Assembly (NCBI GenBank): GCA_000151295.1
Contig: GG745336.1
Location: 1,556,678 to 1,571,563 of the forward strand
Direction of reading: 5' to 3'
DNA from: Allomyces macrogynus ATCC 38327
Lineage: Eukaryota; Blastocladiomycota; Blastocladiomycetes; Blastocladiales; Blastocladiaceae
Length of the DNA: 14,886 nucleotides
Positions 1-9,495 of the stretch are shown one piece after another. The first letter of the stretch is position 1. Every line of letters starts with the position of its first letter. A program made the position numbers and the translations under genes. The notes beneath the pieces are model-generated. The model saw nothing but the letters and a program-made list of their open reading frames with translations, was not told the origin of the DNA and ran no database searches.

Positions 1-1171
1 GTTGGTGGAAGTGGAGTGGTGATGAATTGGATTGGTGGTGGTGCGCGACGCGGGATTTATATCGTGGCCACGAACCGCGGAGGTGGACGCGTCGCGCGTG
101 TCAGATTCGAGCGCGTCTGTCGTGCAGGTTCGGTCCTCGAACTGGATGTGGAGCGCGCGCCCGACGCTTCGCGAGCTCGCGCCACGTCTGCTGCGGACGA
201 TGGTGGCCACGGCACACCCGTTCATGGACGGCACGGCACGGCCGGGACGCGCGCGGTGGATCAAGGCGAAAGACCAGTGCAGCGACAAATGTCCAGATCA
301 CAGATCGATCAGCGGTACACGTGCTACGCCACACGCGACAAACCATGAACAACCGACAGACCATGAAGTGGCGCATTGTCCGTTGCGTGCAGCAGCGTAA
401 GTAGTGTTTAGCCTCGCTGTCATGGATTCGCCAACAATCTTTCCCATTGCAACGGAACAGACGGACCGCACTCCACCCGGTAAAATGTAGTGCTGCCGAC
501 CCGAAAGTGCCAGAACATAAATTGGCTCATGAACGGTTTGGCGGTTGCAACGTATGCTGCGGACGCCCATATGGCTTCGCTTCCGCTTGTGGTCTTGGAC
601 TTCGGTTCCAGCACGAATTTGCACATGAATGCGTTCGATGCCATGGTCGCTAAAGCGAATTTGTAGGATAGGTGCCCTAACGAACTGGGCTGGCTTATTT
701 CCTCGGTCATGAGCGGCTGGCCACGGCGCCGCATCCGCAGCAGCGGTTCCACTAGCGACGATGCCTTTTCGTACATGGGGGGAGAGTTTTTGCAGCAAGA
801 CGCCAAAATATATTGCACGGTCAATATTGCTGCATGGCGTGCTCTAGCGCTCCTCCAGAATGGACGCCGCGAACGGTCAAAACCAAAGACAAGGTCAGAT
901 GAAATGCAAAAAAAAATCAAGCGAAAGTGTCAATATACACGGTGGACAAGAACGACAGCGCAAAGTGCGGTGGAGCGACAGGTGGCGGTGATTGCGAAGA
1001 GCGCCGCCAATGGAATCATGTCTGGACCAGGGGGCAAACGAAATCAAACGGGTGCTGCCAAAAAAAAGCAAGAAAAAGAAGGCAATGAGAAAAACAAACA
1101 AGAACGGCCCTCCCGCTCAATAGGGTACGCGGCAAAGGAATCAAAGGAAATGGCAAGTGGCAAGCGAAAAT
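1..1171. other. Intergenic stretch, no confident gene
   Basis: No frame here matches a protein family I recognise with confidence. 1-400 is GC-rich and its open frames are arginine/alanine-rich, as expected for antisense or noncoding reading of GC-rich DNA. About 420-920 is visibly less GC-rich, and its minus-strand frame has a balanced, protein-like composition (see findings). 1055-1110 is A-rich on the plus strand, so T-rich on the minus strand, directly downstream of the metalloprotease stop. It is therefore probably that gene's 3' UTR and terminator region. No canonical AATAAA is evident on the minus strand. Confidence 0.5.
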
Positions 1172-2852
1172 CTAAATCCAAGCCGCCATGAGGGCCGCCG
1201 AAAGCGCAACTACAGCACTCACTGCGGGAGTTTTTGTCACCACGGCGGCAGCCGCCGACTTTTTGGTCGTGGAGTTGGCCGCGTCGCCCGTCGACGACGT
1301 GCCCGGCGCGCGCAACGCGCGCGGATCAATATCGGCCACGTCCTTGCGCGACGTGAACCCCTGCGCATCAGCTGACGTGTACCCCATGGCCAGCAGCACG
1401 TCCTTGGTGATGGGCCCGATCCCAGACGCGGGCGCCTTGGTCGCGTCAATCGCCGTCTTGAACGACCGCACGGCGGTCGCATAGACCATCAAGAACTCGC
1501 TAGTCACGTTGGCGGTGATGGTCGTGTGTGCGAGCGAGGACCCATCCATGAACGGGTCGAGCGACGACTCGAGTACGAGGTTCGACGTGAGCGTGGTCCC
1601 GGCGGGCCAAGCGCTGGTCTTGAAGATGAGCTTGTTGGCGGTCGTGCCGTACGCGTGCAGGGCTTCCATGATCGTCCCGGCCTTTTCGTTGCGCTGCAGG
1701 GCTGAGATGACGCTCGCAGGCGTGTAGGCGACCGACTTGGTCCCGGCCACGTTCACGGTTTGCAGTGCCGGAGACTTAGCCTGCACGATGGCGTTGAACG
1801 TGTCGTTGAGCACCTTGTAGTAATCGAGCACGGGCCGGTCGGCGAGGTAGGTGAACCGGTTCCAAATGGAGGGTTCGGCGAACCGGAAGAAGACGTTGCC
1901 GTTGTAAGGCATGGTGCTGACCGTGGCCGAGGGTGGCGGCTGCGATTCAGGCGCAAAGCTGTTGTAGAAGGGCAACAGCTCGGGTGACTTTTGGTCAAAC
2001 TGGTTGGACATGGCTAGATTCGGCAATTGGAGAGAAAGTTGGCAAGTGCGGTCAAGATAATGGGATTGCAACGGCGCGCAGCGAGTCTGGAAACTGAGAG
2101 CAAGAACAACAACACGCACCCAAATCGTCGCCAAACCCGAGGCCGTGGTAGAGCTCGTGCGTCGCGACAAACTCCAAGTCGCGCTGCGTCGAGTTCATGT
2201 TGGTGCCCGACGTGGAGAACCACCAGTTGCGCAACGAGTTGAAGCGCGCGAGAATGTCGTATTCGGGCCACGGCACCTGGCCCTCGGCGACGCCTGCCAA
2301 GTCGAGCTGCTTGAGCAACGGCGTCGGGTACATGTACGTGACGCCGTCGTCCTTGTGGATAACGGGAATACGCGTGGTGGGGAGCGCAAACCCGAGCGTC
2401 GAGTACTCATCGCACGATTGCGGGTCGGGCGTCGACGTTTCGCAGGGCAAGAACATGGCGACTGAGACGGTCATGGTGCGACGAAACTTGAAGACCGACG
2501 CGATGCGCTGCGCGGCACGCTGGAGAGCAGACTCAGCGTTACGGCAAAAGGCCTGGTCGGTCGCATCGCACGTAAACTTGATTTGAAAGGCCGACCCGAC
2601 CGACACGTCGTTGAGGTAGCGCAGCGCGCGTGGGTCGGACGGATGCGTCGTGGTAATGGCGCCGGTCGACGAGACAATGGGCGCGTTGATGAGCGGGCGC
2701 GCATGCGTGGCCAGCGGGAGCAGCACGAGCACGGCGGCCGTGGCGAGGAGCACGGCAGCGGCACCAGCGGTGAGTGGGCGGGAAGTGGCCTGCGGCAAAG
2801 CTGCGTTCGCGGGCTGGCGTTGCCTCGCGCTGATTGATCGTGGGCGGGTCAT
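1172..2852 (-). CDS. Secreted, probably GPI-anchored zinc metalloprotease (HELYHGLGF type)
   Basis: Two exons, 2852..2120 and 2013..1172, joined across a 106-nt intron, give 524 residues. The start chosen is the ATG at 2852: it sits just before a basic stretch and a hydrophobic segment (residues 29-49) that looks like a signal peptide ending near Ala51. The frame is open further upstream to 3038, but that extension looks like 5' UTR. The catalytic motif HELYHGLGF is at residues 232-240, with His232, Glu233 and His236 as the expected zinc ligands and base. A third ligand may be His407 in GSSLAH, in the usual role of a distal histidine in HExxH proteases; this is inferred. Cysteines near 95, 103, 136 and 147 and several NxS/T sites fit an extracellular protein. 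The C-terminus has Asn/Ser/Thr, two lysines and a hydrophobic tail (about 508-524), like a GPI signal. Substrate is unknown. Protease assignment is strong, family name uncertain. Confidence 0.82.
2014..2119 (-). other. Spliceosomal intron of the metalloprotease gene
   Basis: The donor GTGCGT at 2119 and acceptor CTAG ending at 2014 join a phase-1 codon (g|cc, Ala245). This fuses the two frames directly after the active-site motif. A candidate branch site, CTTGAC, lies upstream of the acceptor. Without splicing, the upstream frame runs on into unrelated residues and stops at 2052. Confidence 0.8.
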
Positions 2853-3394
2853 GATGGCGAGCTGGTAGGTGGAGAGCGTGGAGACGAGCGAGCAACAGCG
2901 TTCTTGGGGGCCGGCGTGCGTGTGGAGGGAGCCAGCAATGGCTGGAGAGCTCGCGCGTGGAGTCTTGAAGTTGGCCGAGGAACAGAGGCGCCGACGTGGG
3001 TTGGTTGTGCGTGCAGTCGAGCGAATGCAACGCGGCACGCAGCAGCAGGGCGTGCCGAGAAAGAGCGCTCAGTTGTGGAGCGCGGGGTTGCTGGTTGGGT
3101 GCGCTGCTGCGCTGGCGACGGTGCGCTGGTGGTGGTTTTGGAAGCGGTGGAAGGCACCAGCGGAAGGCACCAGCGGAAGGCCAGCGGCACGCACGGCGCC
3201 AAGGCCAAAAGCAACTTGGCGAAAGAATGAAAATGGCGAAGCGCCAAGCATGCAGCACCCGCCAAGCTTCGGATGAGCCGCGTCGTCCCTGCCATCACCG
3301 CCACGCCGTCCCTGCCACAATGCGGTTGGCAGCTCCCTGTCCACCGATGTGGGCTTTGCGCAATGCTCTCGCCGCTCCCACCGTCTGACGTAAG
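2853..3394. promoter_or_regulatory. Divergent promoter region between metalloprotease and RasGEF genes
   Basis: This 542-bp interval separates the two divergently transcribed start codons and must contain both 5' UTRs and promoters. I see no clear TATA box toward either gene. Long frames cross it in several phases, but they have skewed compositions and no recognisable domain. It contains the 13-bp tandem repeat annotated separately. Confidence 0.45.
3149..3185. repeat. 13-bp tandem repeat, two perfect units plus a shortened third
   Basis: GGAAGGCACCAGC occurs at 3149-3161 and 3162-3174. A third copy lacking two bases (GGAAGGCCAGC) follows at 3175-3185. It lies in the shared upstream region of two divergent genes. 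It may be a simple replication-slippage repeat or a set of binding sites; the sequence alone cannot tell. Confidence 0.85.
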
Positions 3395-6300
3395 ATGGCC
3401 CTCGGATCGCCTCTACCTGACCAACACGCGTCGCTCGTGCTGTTTCTGCCCACGCTGTGCTGTTCCACGAGCTGCTCCGCACGCAACCCTTGCTGCCCTC
3501 CTTCTTGGGTCCCGACGCGAGCAATGACGCCGCTCTCCCGGCAGCTGCACTGCACCATGGTCTCCCCGCCAAACACGCCCGATGTCACCAGCAAGCCGAC
3601 ACCTGCCCCGCCAGTACCCGCTCCTACTGCCACCACATCCTCCCCCTTGCCGCACCGTCATGATCAGCAGCTGCCACCACCAGTCTGCACGCACGTCGTC
3701 CAAGCAGACCATCACCAACCCACGACCACCTCGCCCAGCCACCGCGTGTCGTTTGCCGCCACCGATTCCGTCAGCGACCTCGCTAACACCAGCTTTCGTG
3801 GTCCTGCTCGGCCCCACGGCGCTGCACCCGTCTCTCTTCCGGCACCTGCAGGCGCCGCCTCGTCGGTCCCGGCCGGCACTTTGCGCACGCGGCTCCTGTC
3901 GAGCGGGAGCACCGCCTCGTCGGCCGCATCGTTCCGCACGCCGCGCGGATTGGCGGGACCACGGAGCCCACCAGCGTGGGCCGGATCTTCGGCCAGCATC
4001 ATGAGCTGCGCTGGTGCCGAACCCAATAGCACCACGCAGGGAGGCCCTCCTCCACGATATGCGTCACCGTCGCGGCTGCTGATGCGCGGGTCCGGCGCGT
4101 CGGGCAGTCTGGGCAATCTGCTCTCGCTACGGTCGCCCCGGCGTGATGGTAGCGAACGCAGCCTTGGATCGACCGACACGCGCGCGTCGCGGCTCGAGCT
4201 GACGAGCGAAGGTGTGTTTGCCTATCTCGGACTTGAGGGTATTAGTGGATTGCTGACGGGTCCTGGTATTTGCAAGAGCGCGCCGGACTTTGTCGAGTGG
4301 TATGCGAATGTGCTCTCCGAGCTCAAGGACCCGTTCCTGGTTGCGCTGCCACCACACGACAATTCCGACGCCCATTCCGCGCAGGATGTCGGCGATGGGC
4401 TCGCGCACTCGTTTCTGGGTCCGCCATCGACAACGCTGCGTGATGCTCTGTGCGCGGCTCACGCGCACCTCGGCGTCCCACCCCCGCCGCCCACCACTTT
4501 GGCAGCAGCAGCACCTGCGCCGCCATCCATGGACGACGTCGAAGCTCTGACGCTCGATGTGGACCGTGTGCTCCTCTCCCCAAACCGCGATGACGACGAC
4601 GCATCAACGACCGCATCCGTGACCGCGCACTTGGCCGACCTGCTCGTCAACGGCGCCGCACCGCCCACTTCCCCCGCGGGTCTCGCCAAACCGTCCTCTC
4701 CGCTCCGCGCACGCACGCATCAGGACCTGACGGACGATCATATCCTGCGCCTGCTCATCACACACCGCGCGTATCTCGCGCCGTCTGTCCTGCTACGCAC
4801 GCTCACGACCGCGTTCCTCGAACCGCCCACGACCGACCGGCAATTGCAGAATGTAGTGCGGCGCACTATTGAGCGCATTTTACGTGCCTGGATCAACCAC
4901 CTCTACGACGACCTTGTGCTCGACCACGCGGTGCCCTTTCTGACGAAGTTCGCCGACCATCTCGAGTCGCTTGTTGACGGCGCGCACGCCTATGACGGGA
5001 CGTGTCACCGCGTCGGGTGTGGGCTCGCGGCGCTCCTGCAGTTGAAGCGGCAGTCGACGCTGATTGGCCGACTGCGCAATTTGTCGCGGCCGGCCACGGC
5101 TCCGTCGTCCTTGTCGCCGACCAAGTCTCCCACCGGCGGTGGTGTGAAAGCGCACGTTCTCGCGCACTTTGTTGATACCGGCGACGTCGCGCACGCGGCC
5201 GACGTGATTGCGCGGTGTGACCGTGCCGCTGTCGCGGCACTAAGCGTACCGGCCCTCGACGCGTTTGTGCGAGGGCAGAAAGAGCGGTTTCCGCCGACGC
5301 ACGCGCTTATGGCGCCGATTCGTGAGTACTTGCAGCTCTCGACCGGCTTGTTCCACTGGACTTTGTCGGTGCTCGAGAGCGGACCAACGACGCGACGCCG
5401 AATTGCCACGCTCAAGCTGGTCCTGAAGCTCGCGACGGCGTTGCGCGAGCGGGGGGATTGGAATGGGGCCATGGTGGTGGGAGCTGCAGCGGTTCATCCA
5501 TGGTGCATGTTCCAGCGGGCTGTGTGGGAGGTACGTTGCGGAGTCCTGCGATTGAATATCGAGCAGGTGGAGAGCTTTACTGATGTCCGATTCTGTCGAT
5601 TCGCACAGGGCGTGTCGGCCAAGTACATCAATATGGCGCGCGAAATCCTCGGCCTCATCGACCCCGCTGGCCGTTACTCCAACTACTTTGACGCACTGCA
5701 AGACCCCGTTGACAGCAGTAACGGCAGCAGCACACTCGCACCGATCCCCTGTGTGGGTGGGTTCGCATCCGTCGCGCCCACTCTGGTGTGTCTCAATACT
5801 TCCACACTCACTGAACTTTCTCCACCCCATCCTCCTCATAGTCATCCACATCCTCGTTGCAATGTACCTCGCCACCGATGCGACCACCCCCGACTCTGCC
5901 GACCCTTGGATGGACGTGTACCACCCGCTCCTCCTCGCCGCGTCAGCTACGTCCGCCACGTCCGCAACCACTCCCGTCGCACCCGCTTCCGCAGAGACCG
6001 CCGCATTCCTTTCCACCCTGCGTGCATTTGACCCGCACGCCGCGTGGAAACGCGACATACGACTCGCAACGCCCGACGACCTTGACACGTTCATTGCCGC
6101 CATCACTGCGACTCCCGGCGGCGGCGGGAGCCCGCGTCGCGGAAGTGCCGGGAACGGTGGATTGCTCAAGTCTCTGTCGGGTTCGGTCGCGCACTTGTTG
6201 GGCGCGAGCGGTGCGTCGCGCAAGCATTTTACGGCGTCGCCGACGGCGGCATCGACTGTGGCCGCGGGGGCAGGGTTGGCGCCCGCGGGCATGTCGGCCA

Positions 6301-6470
6301 AATCGGATCATACGAAAGAGGCGCCGCGTGGAACGGCGTGGGATGCCGACGCAGTGTTTGGGTTGAGCGATGTGTTGGTGCCGAATTCCCCGTTGTCGAT
6401 CGGCGCGCTGGAGGCGGCGGTGGGTGGACTGGCGGTGGAGGAGGAGAAGGGGGAGGAGGAGGGGAGGTGA
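3395..6470 (+). CDS. RasGEF (Cdc25-like) domain protein with RasGEF_N
   Basis: Three exons, 3395..5530, 5609..5756 and 5842..6470, give 970 residues. The protein should catalyse GDP release from a Ras-family GTPase. Residues 1 to about 265 are low-complexity Ser/Pro/Thr/Ala, likely disordered and regulatory. About 445-530 resembles RasGEF_N: ITHRAYLAPSVLLRTL followed by the RILRAWINHLYDDL helix. About 583-800 is the catalytic domain, with LSTGLFHWTLSVLESG, RRRIATLKLVLKLA and QRAVWE|GVSAKYINMA. The tail to 970 is low-complexity and ends in acidic residues. The 3395 ATG follows an in-frame TGA and has A at -3 and G at +4. ATGs at 3524 and 3557 (ACCATGG) are alternatives, and the Cys-rich first 54 residues may not be translated. 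The catalytic domain is divergent: the usual Asn-Phe in the helix before RAVWE and the acidic loop after IPC are not conserved, so activity is not assured. Confidence 0.85.
5531..5608 (+). other. 78-nt in-frame, stop-free intron of the RasGEF gene
   Basis: The donor GTACGT follows ...GTGTGGGAG, the acceptor is GCACAG, and a branch-like CTGAT lies at about 5580. The intron is phase 0, exactly 26 codons and has no stop, so an ORF caller reads through it. Removing it restores RAVWE-GVSAKYINMAREIL, which matches the usual RasGEF spacing (TWE followed by a Tyr-containing helix and D-P-N/R). Confidence 0.82.
5757..5841 (+). other. 85-nt second intron of the RasGEF gene
   Basis: The donor GTGGGT at 5757 and acceptor CATAG ending at 5841, with branch-like CTGAAC before a pyrimidine-rich tract, join a phase-1 codon (g|tc, Val). 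This moves reading from the first frame to the frame that ends at 6470. The join continues the conserved IPC segment of the RasGEF core. Confidence 0.75.
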
Positions 6471-7100
6471 GGAGAAGAGACTAGCGCCTTGGAAGGGAGT
6501 ACAGACATGGAATCGTGCTGCGAGGTCGGGTTGTAGGGTGAGAGGCGGGTGAGGGCAACTGATGCTGGCCAATGGCCAAGGTCGCCAAGTGATCTGTTGC
6601 CAGTAGGGTGAGAAATGTCGCTCAGTGATAAAAACGCGGCTAGAGCAACGTGGTTTCGGATTGTGCATCCCTCTTAACGCTAACTGATGGAAGTGTGAGT
6701 AGTCGCGAGCGGCTCGCAAGGCCGAAGAACGCAAGATGAAAGTAGGCTTGCTATCCGACATTCGTTCAGCGTCCATGGACCTTGCGTGCTATCCGATCCT
6801 CTCCACCTTGGTCGCGGAAGAAGGGATGCATGTTAGGCAACGGCATTTGCAAATAATCCTGTGAGCGCGACGACGAGGGGCAGACCAGCGAGTGATCAAA
6901 TCGTGATTGCCCGCCGTGGGCCCATCATTGCTATCCCGTTAAGTCCTTCCACATTTGATGATGGGAGTGGTACCACTCTACCATTTCCATTCGTGCCACT
7001 CTGCCGTTTTTCCTTCCTTTGTATAGAACCTGAGCCATGGCCAGGTGCATGGTGGGCGCGATATATACTATGGCGACCATCGACCTCCACTCGTGCGCCG
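6471..7100. other. Intergenic region downstream of the RasGEF gene
   Basis: Moderately GC, with no recognisable coding frame. It holds the 3' UTR of the RasGEF gene. A TATA-like string (GATATATACTA) at about 7060-7070 could serve the small coding piece that follows. The open frame before 7101 contains no ATG. Confidence 0.4.
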
Positions 7101-7298
7101 CCTCCGACCGTTGGCGTGCAAGACGCCATCACTGTCCAGTCACTCGATATTGACCAGATTGACCAGATTGCGATCGTCAACAACATGGGCGCGCCTCTCG
7201 ACGTGCGCGTGTCCAATGACTTGGGCGGGTCGGACGACTGGTATACGCTCGCCGCCAACGCGTCCGACAGGTGGTTGCGCAAGCTTGGCGCAAAATGA
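7101..7298 (+). pseudogene. 3' part or remnant of a small soluble protein gene
   Basis: About 65 residues read like a folded domain: IDQIAIVNNMGAPLDVRVSN then GGSDDWYTLAANASDRWLRK, ending at a TGA at 7296. The pattern (I-V-N-x-x-G-x-x-L-x-V-x-V-S-x ... D-D-W-Y-x-L ... S-D-x-W-x-R) resembles small fungal proteins of about 100 residues that I recall only loosely. There is no in-frame ATG before Met in NNMG, so the start must be on an unidentified upstream exon or be lost. Shortly after the stop, at 7303 in another frame, is MVAFR, which is what such proteins often carry after the W-x-R segment. This suggests a frameshift and a decayed gene. The alternative is an intact gene with an unrecognised splice pattern. 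Confidence 0.35.
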
Positions 7299-7546
7299 CA
7301 AGATGGTTGCGTTCAGGTGTGCAGAAATGTATTGTCCTTACACAACCCATGGCAGCGCAGATTTCCCGTTGGATGGCACATGTGCACGAAAACTACAGCT
7401 CAGGCTCGCTTCGAGGCCAAAGAGACACAGTGCGCCCATGAGACGACATGAGACGACACGACAATGGTATATACAGCAAGACCGCAAGCAAGCGCGCAAG
7501 TAAGAGACGGTTTCACGGCGTGATCTCTTCGCGCTAATTCACGCAC

Positions 7547-9495
7547 TCACACGCTGTCACCACCGACATCGCCCCCGCCGCCAACCGGTTCCAACCATGG
7601 AGGCACGCTGGGATACACGAGCTTGAGCTCCGACGACCCAGACATGACTTCCAAGACGGCGCCCAGTGACTCTGCACCACCCTCTTTCTTGGTGACATCC
7701 TCGACGTACCAATACTCGGCACGAATTCGCTCTTTCGTGACCTTCACGAGAATGTACCCGTGCCGCGCCAAATCGATCCATTTGGCGCCGCGGTTGACGC
7801 GCCGCACGAGTTCAATCCCGGCGTGGTTGCGCGTCATCGACCGCAACGCCGGCGTGCGTGCCGTGACGGGAGGGCCCGCAAACTCGATCACGGCCGTACG
7901 GTTCCCTATCATGACCTCCGACGCGACCGACCCTTGGTAGTCGCCCGAGAGCATGACCGTGTTCGGCTTGCGAGCTGCAGAAGCGAGCACGGCGTCGCGC
8001 GTGACCGGGTACCCGACCCACGCGTGCGCGGCGGCACCCGCCTGCTTGAACAGCACGTCCACAACGGGCGCGATCATGACCTGGTTCGCGAGCACGCGCC
8101 AGTGCGCCTTGGACTTGCGCAGCTTGTTGGCCACCCATTGCAGTTGCCGTTCCGTGACGAGTTTCGCGCCCGGCGAGCCCGGCTGCTCGCGGCCTTCAAT
8201 TCGCGTATCCATGAGCACCAAGTCGACCAACTGGCCAATCTGGAACGTGCGGTAAATCTCGTAGAGCCCCTTTTCCACCTTATTAGCCGCACGCGTCGCC
8301 GTGTACTCGTGCCAGGCGCGAGCGGCTGCATACTTGCGTGCCGACCAGTCGCCGTGCAGGAGCGGATGGTGTGCGCGCGCGCCGCCGCTGAAGGCGCGGC
8401 CAGAGAATTCGTGGTCGTCCCAGAGACTCACCATGGCGTGCGCGGCGCGCAGGTGCATCATGTCGGCGTCGGATGCGTACTGTGCGTACCGGCAACGGTA
8501 GTCGTCGAGCTGCACGAGATCGTGCCGTGGCGACGGGACGCGGTCGGACGCGAGCGGGCCATTGGCATCTATGGATGCAAACACATAGCATGAGATGCGG
8601 ATCAGAGAGCAGGTTCCGACCGAAAAAAAACAGCGTTAGCGAGCGTACCTTTTGGTCCCTTTTCATGCATCAAGTTGCCGAGTGCCAGGACCACATCCAC
8701 GTCGCTGCGCTCCGCAACGCGCCGGTAGACGTGGAAGTAGCCCTTTTGCATATTCGCGCCCGAGACGACGGCAAACGTGACTTCGTCAACGTCGGCACCT
8801 GGTTCCGGCAGCGTGCGCGTCTTGCCAATCGGCGACATGGACCCAGCAACGACAAACCGGTAATAATAGCTCGTCAGCGGCTGCAGCCCCGAGACATCGA
8901 CTTTCACGGTCCAATCAGTCGAGGAACTGACAGCCACGGACCCCGACTTGATGACCACGTCAAACGCCGGGTGCACGCTCACTTCCCACTTGATCGAGAG
9001 CGGCGTGAGCAGGTCGGTCTCGACGTCGGGCGTGATCTTGGTCCACAGAATGACGGACCGCGCGAGCGGGTCTGTTTGCAATGAGGCAAGATGACCTTCT
9101 AGTGCTTGTTCATCGTGCAACCAAACCGCTTTCGGAAAAATATCCGCACCTCCTGATGCAACACCGTGCCGAAACGACACTGTCCGGACCGGCTTGTCGA
9201 AATCGCCGCGCAACGGCCGGAACGACGGGTGCGGCCCGTAATTATCGCCAACGTGGCCCGACATCATGGCGCCGTAATACATGTAGACCACGACGCCGAC
9301 GCACAGCGACATGGTCGCGAAAAGAGCGAGCAACCGGGTCCATGTTGGCGGGTTGTCGACAAACAGGCTGCTGCGGCGTCGCAACGACTTGCCACGACGC
9401 TCAGCGGTCGCATCGTCAATGGAGGCCTTGGTCGAGCTGCTTGTAGCGCTCGATGATGCCACACAGGCACCGTCGTCATCGGTTCGTGCGGTCAT
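7547..9495 (-). CDS. PhoD-like phosphatase-family membrane protein, metal site degraded
   Basis: Three exons, 9495..9150, 9071..8649 and 8568..7547, give 596 residues. The start is the ATG at 9495 (A at -3); upstream in-frame sequence contains a 12-bp repeat and looks like 5' UTR. Residues 1-50 are basic/Ser-rich and about 52-74 is one membrane helix, so it is a type II protein with the large domain outside. Then come the PhoD_N module (HGVASGDPLARSVILWTKI at 110-128, a beta-rich Fn3-like part to about 205) and the PhoD core: WDDHEF at 306-311, YRTFQIGQLVDLVLMDTR at 362-379, QLQWVANKLRKSKAHWRVLANQ at 398-419 region, SGDYQGSVAS at 464-473. Expected metal-binding residues are mostly changed: Gly220 for Cys, Asn248 and His251 in GNLMHE for the GDYIYE Asp and Tyr, Gln468 for His. 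The fold assignment is strong; phosphatase activity is doubtful. Confidence 0.86.
8569..8648 (-). other. 80-nt intron of the PhoD-like gene
   Basis: The donor GTACGC at 8648 and acceptor CCATAG ending at 8569 join a phase-1 codon (g|at, Asp257). A CTGATC branch-like site lies inside. Splicing links the segment ending EKGPK to ANGPLASDRV and brings the two long frames together. Confidence 0.78.
9072..9149 (-). other. 78-nt in-frame, stop-free intron of the PhoD-like gene
   Basis: The donor GTGCGG at 9149 and acceptor AAACAG ending at 9072 split an Asp codon (g|ac). Removal rebuilds HGVASGDPLARSVILWTKI, the diagnostic N-terminal PhoD motif. Left in, it would place 26 extra residues between VASG and DPLARS. 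Confidence 0.85.

Noticed and set aside
340..370. Short direct repeat around ACCATGAA
   Set aside because: Two imperfect 8-bp copies are expected by chance at this scale, with no link to any feature.
1305..1325. GC-rich palindrome (CGCGCGCAACGCGCGCG)
   Set aside because: It lies inside the metalloprotease coding sequence (Arg/Ala/Pro codons) and needs no regulatory explanation.
2539..3258. Long minus-strand open frame overlapping the metalloprotease 5' region
   Set aside because: Composition is extreme (Arg, Pro, His) and it is out of phase with the spliced protease frame; it is a shadow of GC-rich DNA.
5240..6301. 353-residue minus-strand open frame opposite the RasGEF gene
   Set aside because: It is antisense to conserved RasGEF exons and two introns, and contains no recognisable domain.
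7760..8593. 277-residue plus-strand open frame opposite the PhoD-like gene
   Set aside because: Arg/His-rich antisense of the conserved PhoD core; no independent evidence of coding.
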